Assembly: GCA_007129945.1 (NCBI GenBank)
Contig: SKUN01000155.1
Location: 1-40,176 of the forward strand
Direction of reading: 5' to 3'
Origin: Bacteroidales bacterium
GTDB lineage: Bacteria > Bacteroidota > Bacteroidia > Bacteroidales > UBA7960
Length of the DNA: 40,176 nt
This document shows, piece after piece, positions 33,565 through 40,176 of the stretch. Numbering within the stretch: the stretch's first letter is position 1; each line of letters opens with the position of its first letter. Both the position numbers and the translations under genes were made by a program. The notes beneath the pieces are model-generated. The model had not been told where the DNA came from, did no database searches, and worked only from the letters and a program-made list of their open reading frames with translations.

Positions 33565-34785
33565 TTACCTGAAAATTATTGCTTTTACGGGGGATATTCT
33601 TGCAATGATGTAGGATGGGATGATCAGCATGGTCATGGAAATGACAAAAGTCCCTGCGTTGAGCAGTAGAATATGGCTCAATCGCATATTGACCGGTACT
33701 TCTGATACAAAATAAGACTCAGGCGACAGGGTGAGCAGTCCGAACTGCCCCTGGATAAGGCAGATCAGTATTCCGGCCACATTGCCCCACAAAAGTCCCC
33801 GGGCAATAAGCATTCCAGCATGGTAAAGGAAAATTCTGCGCACCAGCAGGTTGGATGCACCGACCGCTTTCAGGATTCCGATGGCATTGGTTTTCTCCAG
33901 GACTGATATCAGTAAAGTGGTGATCATATTGATGCCGGCCACCAGGATCATCAGGGTGATGATCACGTACACGTTCATATCCAGCAGCGACAGCCAGTCA
34001 AATATCTGCGGATATAGATCCCGGATGGATTGGACATCCAGGCTGTAGGGAACCATGTCAAGCAATTTGTCACTGATATGTGGAATGTTCCCAAAATGAT
34101 CCACCAGGACCTCAAAGCCCCCGATCTGGTCTTCTTCCCAGTTATTCAGTTGCTGAATATGCCGGATATCTCCCAGCGTAAATACCTTATCCAGCTCTTC
34201 CAGTCCGGTATCGTAAATTCCGGTAATGGTTAACCGTCTGATGCGGGGCGGGTCCTGAATAAAATACAGGAAAAGGTCGTCATTCACCTCCAGGCGCATG
34301 TTCCGGGCGATGTGCGCAGAAATGATCACTTCATCGGTGCGGATCGAATCCTGAATTTCCGGTACACGCCCTTCCACCATCCTTTCCCTGAAAAAATCCC
34401 ACTCAAAATCGGGGCCTGTTCCTTTAAAGATCACCCCGTGAATGTCATCGTCTGTTTTGATGATCCCCGGTTTGGTGGCGAATACCTGTACATGCCTCAC
34501 CCCGTCAAGGTTGCTGATATCAGGTAAAAAATCCTGTTGCGAACTGACGGGCTGAGGCTCATAGGATATGTTGAAGTCGTAATTGGTGATCTGTATGTGC
34601 GCCCCGAATCCGATCACCTTATCGCGGATCTCTTCCTGGAACCCGGTTACTACGGCCATGGAGATGATCATCACCGCCAGACCCAGGGAAATGCTCAAAA
34701 TCGCAATCTTCCTGATCAGTGAGGTGAAACCCTTTCCGTTTCCGGATCCGCCAATTCTGCCGGCTATGAAGAGAGGAAAGTTCAA
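33565..34785 (-). CDS. LolC/LolE-family ABC transporter permease (FtsX-like)
   Basis: A 406-aa inner-membrane permease of the lipoprotein-releasing/MacB type: one N-terminal TM (about 28-48), a large periplasmic domain (about 50-265) and three C-terminal TMs with the FtsX-like core (MILVAGINMITTLLISVLEK, GILKAVGAS). The only available start is TTG at 34785: an in-frame TAA lies 13-15 nt upstream and the next ATG falls inside TM1, so TTG initiation is probable. The N-terminus NFPLFIAGRIGG resembles other Bacteroidota LolC/E proteins. The ATPase is not adjacent. It starts 24 nt after clpB. Confidence 0.88.
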   Translation of the reverse strand: MNFPLFIAGRIGGSGNGKGFTSLIRKIAILSISLGLAVMIISMAVVTGFQEEIRDKVIGFGAHIQITNYDFNISYEPQPVSSQQDFLPDISNLDGVRHVQVFATKPGIIKTDDDIHGVIFKGTGPDFEWDFFRERMVEGRVPEIQDSIRTDEVIISAHIARNMRLEVNDDLFLYFIQDPPRIRRLTITGIYDTGLEELDKVFTLGDIRHIQQLNNWEEDQIGGFEVLVDHFGNIPHISDKLLDMVPYSLDVQSIRDLYPQIFDWLSLLDMNVYVIITLMILVAGINMITTLLISVLEKTNAIGILKAVGASNLLVRRIFLYHAGMLIARGLLWGNVAGILICLIQGQFGLLTLSPESYFVSEVPVNMRLSHILLLNAGTFVISMTMLIIPSYIIARISPVKAIIFR

Positions 34786-34809
34786 AAGCTTTAATTTTTA
34801 ACAAAAGTA

Positions 34810-37410
34810 CTATTTTTGACGAACTTTGAAACTGAGTTCGTCACCCTCTTTATCAACCAGGACAGTCGATTCAGCAGGTACGCGACCTGCCAGCATCTCA
34901 ACAGACAATTTATTCAGTATACTTCGTTGTATCACACGTTTCAGCGGGCGGGCGCCGAACTGGGGATCAAAACCGGCAGCCGCGATCCATTCAATGGCTG
35001 ATTCACTGACCTCAATGTCCAGGTTTTTATCCGCCACAAGGCCATGCATGTATTCCAGCTGCAGCCGGACAATGTCCTTAATCTCTTCCCTGGTGAGGGG
35101 GTTGAACATGATGATTTCATCAATACGGTTCAGAAACTCGGGTCGTATGCTTTTCTTCAGCAATGACATGACCTGTCCCTTGGTATCTTTGATCACCTCC
35201 TCCCGGTTTTCATCACTCAATTGCGCCATCCGCTCCTGTATCAGGTTTGAACCGATGTTGGAAGTCATGATGATAATGGTGTTTTTAAAGTCGGCTGTAC
35301 GGCCTTTATTGTCGGTCAGCCTGCCGTCTTCCAGTACCTGGAGCAAAATATTGAATACGTCGGCGTGGGCTTTTTCAATCTCGTCCAGCAGGACAACCGA
35401 ATAGGGTTTCCTGCGTACGGATTCGGTGAGCTGGCCGCTTTCTTCGTAACCTACATATCCCGGAGGCGCTCCGATCAGACGACTGACAGCATGTCTTTCC
35501 TGATACTCAGACATGTCTATTCTCACCATGGCATTTTCGTCATTGAAAAGGAAGGAAGCCAGCGCCCTGGCCAGCTCAGTTTTACCGACACCCGTGGTTC
35601 CCAGAAAAATGAATGACCCCACGGGTCTTTTCGGATCCTGAAGCCCTGCCCGGCTGCGCCGGATGGCATCCGAAACCGCAGTAATGGCTTCATCCTGTCC
35701 GACTACCCGCTTGTGTAACTCATCCTCAAGTTTCAGCAGCTTTTCTCTTTCGCTTTGCAGCATGCGGCTGACAGGAATTCCTGTCCACCTGGAGACCACA
35801 TCCGCAATATCCTCTGCGGTGACCTCCTCCTTGATCAGGGCTGCTTCTGCCTGCATTTCCTGTAGTTTCTGATGCAGCTTCTGCAATTGTTCTTCAGCTT
35901 CCTTGATCCGTCCATAGCGGATCTCGGCGACTTTGCCGAAATCACCGCTGCGCTCTGCCTGTTCTGCCTCAAAACGATACTTTTCAATGGCTGCTTTGTT
36001 TTCCTGGATTTCGTCCACCACAGCTTTTTCGCTTTCCCATCTGGACTTGATCTTGTTTCTTTCCTCCTGTAAGTTGGCAAGCTCCTCATTCAGTATTTTC
36101 AGTTTGGCCTCATCCTTTTCCCGTTTAATAGCCTCTCTTTCGATCTCCAGCTGCCGGATCCTGCGATCTGCCTCGTCCAGTTCCTCCGGAACCGAATTCA
36201 TTTCCAGCCGCAACTTGGAGGCTGCTTCATCAATAAGGTCAATGGCCTTGTCTGGAAGGAAACGGTCGGTGATGTAACGATGGGAAAGGTCTACGGCTGA
36301 AATGATGGCTTCGTCCATAATCCTGACCTGGTGGTGGGTTTCGTACCTTTCCTTCAAACCCCTGAGTATGCTGATGGCATCAGGTTTTGATGGCTCATCC
36401 ACCATCACTGTCTGAAAGCGTCTTTCCAGTGCTTTGTCTTTTTCAAAATACCGTTGATATTCCTTCAGGGTGGTGGCACCAATGGCCCTCAATTCACCCC
36501 TTGCCAGTGCAGGTTTCAGAATGTTTGCCGCATCCATGGCTCCTTCTCCTGCCGCCCCTGCACCAACCAGGGTATGGATCTCGTCTATGAAAAGCACGTA
36601 TTCGCCATCGGAAGCAACTACCTCTTTTATAACTGCCTTGATTCGCTCTTCAAACTCTCCTTTGTACTTGGCTCCTGCAATGAGAGAGCCCATATCGAGA
36701 GAGAAAATTTTTTTGCTTTTCAGGTTTTCCGGCACATCCCCGTTGATGATGCGATGTGCCAGGCCTTCTGCAATGGCTGTTTTCCCGACCCCGGGGTCAC
36801 CCAGCAGGATCGGGTTGTTTTTTGTGCGCCTTGATAATATCTGCAATATTCTCCGGATTTCCTCGTCACGGCCGATCACCGGATCAAGTTTCCCCGAAGC
36901 GGCCATATCGTTCAGATTATTGGCATATTTGCTCAATGCATTGAAGCGCTCTTCAGCCGACTGGCTGTCCACCTTTGAGCCCTGCCTGAGATCTTTAATG
37001 GCTTCTTTCAGGCTCTTTTCGGTCAGGCCGCTGTCTTTTAAGAGCTGAGACACATCATCAGATCCTGAAATGAGTCCCAGCAGCATATGTTCAACAGAGA
37101 CGAATTCATCTCCCATGTCTTTGGCTTTTCCCATGGCGGTCTGCAATGTGTGCTTTCCTGAACGGGCAAGATAGGGTTCTCCCCCGGCAACTTTCGGATA
37201 ACGGCCAATGATTCTGTCAAGGGCCTGCTGCAGGGTGGTAAGACGTATACTGTTCTTCCGCAGCAGGTAGGGTGCCACATTTTCATCCACCATCAAAATT
37301 CCTTTTAGGAGATGTCCGTTCTCAATGGCCTGATGCTGGTAGCCTGCAGCCACTTCCTGCGCTTTCTGTATGGCTTCCTGTGATTTAATGGTTAACTGGT
37401 CAAAGTTCAT
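34810..37410 (-). CDS. clpB: ATP-dependent disaggregase ClpB
   Basis: An 866-aa Hsp100 chaperone that works with DnaK to dissolve aggregates. It has an N-domain (1-145), AAA-1 with [15 protein letters not shown] (about 207) and [14 protein letters not shown], a long coiled-coil middle domain (about 410-520, distinguishing it from ClpC), and AAA-2 with [15 protein letters not shown] (about 607) and [11 protein letters not shown]. No ClpP-docking loop is apparent. The ATG at 37410 is clear. The permease gene follows after 24 nt. Upstream (37411-37645) are a hairpin and a palindrome that could regulate it. Confidence 0.97.
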   Translation of the reverse strand: MNFDQLTIKSQEAIQKAQEVAAGYQHQAIENGHLLKGILMVDENVAPYLLRKNSIRLTTLQQALDRIIGRYPKVAGGEPYLARSGKHTLQTAMGKAKDMGDEFVSVEHMLLGLISGSDDVSQLLKDSGLTEKSLKEAIKDLRQGSKVDSQSAEERFNALSKYANNLNDMAASGKLDPVIGRDEEIRRILQILSRRTKNNPILLGDPGVGKTAIAEGLAHRIINGDVPENLKSKKIFSLDMGSLIAGAKYKGEFEERIKAVIKEVVASDGEYVLFIDEIHTLVGAGAAGEGAMDAANILKPALARGELRAIGATTLKEYQRYFEKDKALERRFQTVMVDEPSKPDAISILRGLKERYETHHQVRIMDEAIISAVDLSHRYITDRFLPDKAIDLIDEAASKLRLEMNSVPEELDEADRRIRQLEIEREAIKREKDEAKLKILNEELANLQEERNKIKSRWESEKAVVDEIQENKAAIEKYRFEAEQAERSGDFGKVAEIRYGRIKEAEEQLQKLHQKLQEMQAEAALIKEEVTAEDIADVVSRWTGIPVSRMLQSEREKLLKLEDELHKRVVGQDEAITAVSDAIRRSRAGLQDPKRPVGSFIFLGTTGVGKTELARALASFLFNDENAMVRIDMSEYQERHAVSRLIGAPPGYVGYEESGQLTESVRRKPYSVVLLDEIEKAHADVFNILLQVLEDGRLTDNKGRTADFKNTIIIMTSNIGSNLIQERMAQLSDENREEVIKDTKGQVMSLLKKSIRPEFLNRIDEIIMFNPLTREEIKDIVRLQLEYMHGLVADKNLDIEVSESAIEWIAAAGFDPQFGARPLKRVIQRSILNKLSVEMLAGRVPAESTVLVDKEGDELSFKVRQK

Positions 37411-37439
37411 ATGTATGATTTCATTTATTAAAAAAATAT

Positions 37440-37469
37440 TAGCTTTTATCCAGATGTAATCAAAAGCTA
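37440..37469 (-). promoter_or_regulatory. Hairpin in the clpB leader
   Basis: TAGCTTTT (37440-37447) and AAAAGCTA (37462-37469) form an 8-bp inverted repeat with a 14-nt loop. On the minus strand it is followed by a T-rich run, 30 nt before the clpB ATG, so it could act as a leader structure or a weak attenuator. The stem is A/T-rich. Confidence 0.3.
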
Positions 37470-37499
37470 CACCAATCCCTGATAAGCCCTTTTTTCAGA

Positions 37500-37514
37500 C
37501 AAAATGGCATTTTG
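37500..37514. promoter_or_regulatory. Perfect palindrome between clpB and the symporter gene
   Basis: CAAAATGGCATTTTG is a 7-1-7 perfect palindrome in the 235-bp divergent region, about 90 nt upstream of clpB and 130 nt upstream of the symporter. It looks like an operator half-site pair; no known Bacteroidota regulator is assigned. Confidence 0.35.
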
Positions 37515-37568
37515 CCCGGATCATCAACTGCCAGTGTTTCAGCAAGACCAGCCTCTCCGGTAAATATT

Positions 37569-37601
37569 TTTGGTATTTCTGAACGGAGTTTTGTATTATT
37601 G
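37569..37601 (+). promoter_or_regulatory. Candidate promoter of the DAACS symporter gene
   Basis: TTTG at 37569-37572 and TATTATTG at 37594-37601 (one mismatch to TAnnTTTG) are spaced 21 nt apart. The ATG is at 37646. Confidence 0.4.
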
Positions 37602-37645
37602 CGGCTCCTAACGCTAATCAATACTAATTCGTAACATTTGTCTGG

Positions 37646-38860
37646 ATGAAAAAAATTGCACTTCACTGGCAGATTTTAGCCGCACTGATCCTGAGTGTAC
37701 TGTTCGGTTACTTTTTTACAGAACAGGTTGAATATGTTACCTGGATGGGCGACCTGTTCTTGCGGGCCCTTCAGATGATCATCGCCCCCCTGATCTTCGC
37801 ATCAATAGTTTCCGGGGTTCTCGGTCTGGGAAGTGCCCAGAATCTGGGACGAATGAGTGCCAAAACTTTTGGTTACTACCTGGCCACCAGTTTGATTGCT
37901 GCGGTAATCGGGCTTACTGTGGTAAATATATTCAAGCCTGGGGTGGGGGCAGATCTGGGTCTTACCGCTGATGCGGTGGAAATGGAGGCAGGTGCCTCCA
38001 CGTTCGGGGATACCCTGATGAATATCATCCCCACCAATATTTTTCAGGCGCTGGCAGAGACCGACATGTTATCAATAATTTTCTTTGCCATCCTCTTCGG
38101 CTTCTTTGCCACACAAATTGCCCCACGCTACAAGGAGCCGCTGGAAAAGGGCTTTAACGGGATATTCGAGGTGATGATGCGCATCACCATGTTTATCATC
38201 CGCTTTGCCCCATTAGGTATTTTTGGTATTGTGTCTGGTATCGTGGCAGAACAGGCGCACGATCTGATCAATATATTCAGCCGGATGGGGGTATATATGC
38301 TGGCTGTTATTCTTGCATTGCTTTTCCATTCTTTCGTTGTTTTACCCTTGTTGCTCAAATATCTCGGACGCGTCAATCCCCGGCTGCACATTAAGGCCAT
38401 GTCTGTACCTCTGCTGACAGCTTTTACCACTTCAAGCAGCAGTGCCACCCTTCCCCTGGCAATGGAGGCCGTAGAGCAAAAAAGCGGTGTATCAAAGAAG
38501 GTCACCAGTTTTGTGCTGCCGCTAGGCGCTACTGTAAACATGAACGGGACGGCTCTTTACGAGTGTGTATCCGTTTTGTTTATTGCCCAGGCTTATGGCA
38601 TTGACCTCAGCCTTATTCAGCAGGTTATTGTTGTCATGACGGCATTGCTGGCGTCCATCGGAGCTGCAGGAATTCCAATGGCAGGTCTGGTGGTTATTAC
38701 AATTATATTGTCGGTACTTGGCCTTCCGCTGGAAGGTGTGGGACTGATCCTTGCCGTTGAGCGTATCCTGGATATGTTCAGAACAGCCGTGAACGTTTGG
38801 AGTGATACATGCGGGGCGGTAATTATTGCCAAGTCAGAAGGGGAAGAGCTCAAAGTCTGA
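37646..38860 (+). CDS. Dicarboxylate/amino acid:cation symporter (DAACS family)
   Basis: A 404-aa inner-membrane secondary transporter of the glutamate/aspartate/C4-dicarboxylate type, with eight transmembrane segments and two re-entrant hairpins. The HP1 serine-rich motif is AFTTSSSSATLPLAME (about 254), and the TM7 cation-site motif is GATVNMNGTALYE (about 293, NMDGT-like), followed by the HP2 segment SIGAAGIPMAG. Substrate (glutamate, aspartate or C4-dicarboxylate) cannot be decided by eye. It is divergent from clpB and ends in a hairpin before rimM. Confidence 0.92.
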   Translation: MKKIALHWQILAALILSVLFGYFFTEQVEYVTWMGDLFLRALQMIIAPLIFASIVSGVLGLGSAQNLGRMSAKTFGYYLATSLIAAVIGLTVVNIFKPGVGADLGLTADAVEMEAGASTFGDTLMNIIPTNIFQALAETDMLSIIFFAILFGFFATQIAPRYKEPLEKGFNGIFEVMMRITMFIIRFAPLGIFGIVSGIVAEQAHDLINIFSRMGVYMLAVILALLFHSFVVLPLLLKYLGRVNPRLHIKAMSVPLLTAFTTSSSSATLPLAMEAVEQKSGVSKKVTSFVLPLGATVNMNGTALYECVSVLFIAQAYGIDLSLIQQVIVVMTALLASIGAAGIPMAGLVVITIILSVLGLPLEGVGLILAVERILDMFRTAVNVWSDTCGAVIIAKSEGEELKV

Positions 38861-38861
38861 C

Positions 38862-38884
38862 CCCGGATCTTTTTGGAGTCCGGG
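38862..38884. terminator. Hairpin between the symporter gene and rimM (convergent)
   Basis: CCCGGA and TCCGGG pair around an 11-nt loop directly after the symporter stop. No clear T-tract follows on either strand, so it may be a bidirectional but weak terminator. Confidence 0.4.
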
Positions 38885-38905
38885 ACCTGTGTATTAATGC
38901 CTGAT

Positions 38906-39436
38906 TTACCGGTTCAGGTCCAGTAAGCCCTCCGGGGGATGCAGAAAAACCTTGCGTCCCCCGTGGTCTATATGGCGGATAAATTCATCCGCCACAGGGA
39001 AAAGAATCTCTTCCTGTTCGTTTTTTCTGATTGAAAAAAGGGGATTTCCCGGGTAGTCAAGAAACTCTTTTATTACACCCAGAAGGCAGTCTTCATCATC
39101 ATAGGCCTCATAGCCGACCAGGTCGTGAAAATAGAATGCCTCGGCAGGTAACTCAGGAAGCCGGGAAAGCGGAAGGTATATGTCGCGTTTACAAAGATGG
39201 CGGGCTTTCCCGATACTGTCAATGTCCTCAAAACGGATTACGACCTCTCCTTTGGGAGCGCGCACAGAAATATGTTCCACAAAAAAAGGAACCAGTTTCC
39301 CATCCATCATGATGAAAACCGACTCCAGCTTACGATAGGACGAGGGGTCATCCACATCCAGAAATGCGATCAATGACCCCTCGTAACCAACTGTTTTAGA
39401 AATATAACCCAGATAATAACAATTACTTGTTTTCAT
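38906..39436 (-). CDS. rimM: Ribosome maturation factor RimM
   Basis: A 176-aa 16S rRNA processing factor that binds S19 and helps 30S head maturation. The N-terminal barrel starts [20 protein letters not shown]; the PRC-like C-terminal domain contains [20 protein letters not shown] and ends [14 protein letters not shown]. The track begins at 39610 with a Lys/Arg-rich run that is merely the rpsP tail read in another frame; the ATG at 39436 is the true start. It overlaps the rpsP 3' end by 14 nt, consistent with the usual rpsP-rimM coupling. Confidence 0.93.
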   Translation of the reverse strand: MKTSNCYYLGYISKTVGYEGSLIAFLDVDDPSSYRKLESVFIMMDGKLVPFFVEHISVRAPKGEVVIRFEDIDSIGKARHLCKRDIYLPLSRLPELPAEAFYFHDLVGYEAYDDEDCLLGVIKEFLDYPGNPLFSIRKNEQEEILFPVADEFIRHIDHGGRKVFLHPPEGLLDLNR

Positions 39437-40121
39437 CTTTTTTGGCCTCATCTTCTTTTTTCTCTTCGGCCTTGGGTGCTTCTGCTTCTTCTTCCTTGTT
39501 TTTAGCTTCCTCTTTTTCCGGAGCCTCTTCGGCCTTTTCCGGAGCCTTTTCGGCTTTTTCAGGAGCTTCTTCGGCTTTTTCCGGCGTTTCCTCTGCAGTT
39601 TCTTCTGCAACGGCTTCCTCAGTGGTTTCTTCTTTGGCCTCTTCTTCAGCTTTCAGGTTCTCTTTGGCCAGTTTCTTTGCCAACTCTTCCGCCCGCTCAT
39701 CGCTGATCTTTTTCTCTTCCTCTTTCCGTTTTTTGGCCTTCTCTTTCTTGGTAAGTTCAGTTTCTTTACGAACCTGCTCCCGTTTCTCTTCTTTCTCTTC
39801 TACCCAGGCCTGAAATTTTTCCTCTGCCTGATCTTCTGTCAGAGCTCCTTTAGTAACTCCTTTCAGTAAATGATGTTTCAGCATCACACCTTTGACCGAC
39901 AAAATACTGCGTGCAGTATCTGTAGGTTGCGCACCCACCTGTACCCAGTGCAGTGCACGGTCAAAATCAATATCAATAGTAGCCGGGTGGGTCATGGGAT
40001 TATAACTGCCAAGTCTCTCAATGAATTTTCCGTCTCGGGGTGCACGACCATCCGCAACTACCAGGTGATAAAAAGGTTGTCCCTTTTTACCTTTTCTCTG
40101 TAGTCTTATTTTTGCTGGCAT
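39423..40121 (-). CDS. rpsP: 30S ribosomal protein S16 with long acidic C-terminal tail
   Basis: S16 proper occupies residues 1-85 ([45 protein letters not shown]). It is followed by about 145 extra residues: a Lys/Glu coiled coil ([17 protein letters not shown]) and then an acidic Ala/Glu/Pro tail with repeats of APEKAEE. Bacteroidota S16 often carries an extension, but this one makes the protein 232 aa, nearly three times the E. coli protein. Function of the tail is unknown. It overlaps rimM by 14 nt. The 55 bp upstream to the window edge are A/T-rich with no clear promoter. Confidence 0.95.
   Translation of the reverse strand: MPAKIRLQRKGKKGQPFYHLVVADGRAPRDGKFIERLGSYNPMTHPATIDIDFDRALHWVQVGAQPTDTARSILSVKGVMLKHHLLKGVTKGALTEDQAEEKFQAWVEEKEEKREQVRKETELTKKEKAKKRKEEEKKISDERAEELAKKLAKENLKAEEEAKEETTEEAVAEETAEETPEKAEEAPEKAEKAPEKAEEAPEKEEAKNKEEEAEAPKAEEKKEDEAKKDENK
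39514..39587. repeat. 21-bp tandem repeats in the rpsP tail
   Basis: Three consecutive 21-bp units (39514-39534, 39535-39555, 39556-39576) plus a partial fourth encode the heptad-like [14 protein letters not shown] repeats. Units differ at only a few positions, so length variation between strains is likely. Confidence 0.7.
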
Positions 40122-40176
40122 TGATAAAAAGTTTAATGATAATTAAATATAGATTTTAACAAGGCTGCAAATATCC

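Noticed and set aside
39437-39610. Lys/Arg-rich N-terminal extension of the rimM ORF
   Set aside because: It is the rpsP tail read in another frame; the RimM domain starts exactly at the ATG at 39436.
39427-39813. Ser/Phe-rich plus-strand ORF of 128 aa
   Set aside because: It is the antisense shadow of the repetitive Glu/Lys-rich rpsP tail.
1-40176. CRISPR arrays, insertion sequences, tRNA or prophage genes
   Set aside because: I found no spaced direct repeats, transposase or integrase motifs, or cloverleaf-like segments in the intergenic DNA.

Overview
The window looks like a chromosomal segment of an anaerobic, fermentative member of the Bacteroidota, probably Bacteroidales/Marinilabiliales-like. 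The evidence is Bacteroidota-type promoter boxes (TAnnTTTG) before several genes, an S16 protein with a very long acidic tail, a SecA of about 1,100 residues preceded by a DUF2795 gene, a five-repeat DUF349 protein, and an OM-barrel gene. I see no mobile elements, CRISPR arrays, rRNA or tRNA. No gene-free stretch exceeds 300 bp; the longest gaps (about 230 bp) are divergent promoter regions.

Region 1 (1-15,939) is a hydrogen-metabolism island. On the minus strand, a [2Fe-2S] ferredoxin-like gene, a sensory [FeFe]-hydrogenase-like protein with a PAS domain and a SpoIIE-type phosphatase form a probable operon, followed by ribD and a yigZ-like gene. Divergently, on the plus strand, lie hydC-hydB-hydA (an electron-bifurcating, NAD-linked [FeFe] hydrogenase), a second sensory hydrogenase fused to a histidine kinase, a lone receiver protein, the redox repressor Rex, a RibF-like flavin gene, the H-cluster maturase HydG, two tandem TM1266-family regulators and an Rrf2 regulator with cysteines. 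dxs and a ZIP transporter follow. The suggested logic is one catalytic hydrogenase framed by two hydrogenase-derived sensors with opposite outputs (phosphatase versus kinase), plus NADH sensing (Rex) and possible Fe-S sensing (Rrf2). The catalytic HydA and HydB carry non-canonical active-site residues. The phosphatase-linked sensor has lost a cubane-ligating cysteine that the kinase-linked one keeps. HydE and HydF are not in the window.

Region 2 (18,762-24,275) holds envelope and proteolysis genes: a secreted TPR-SPOR protein, a PabC-like aminotransferase, two rhomboids flanking a CtpA-type S41 protease, and smpB.

Region 3 (24,418-30,537) holds a DUF2795 gene, secA, a YbgC-like thioesterase, an OsmC-like protein, a CoA-binding protein and a Cys/Met-metabolism PLP enzyme.

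Region 4 (30,708-40,121) holds a DUF349 protein, an outer-membrane barrel, a LolC/E-like permease downstream of clpB, a DAACS symporter, and rimM overlapping rpsP.

The ORF track allows TTG starts. I moved several starts to downstream ATG codons and say so in each entry.
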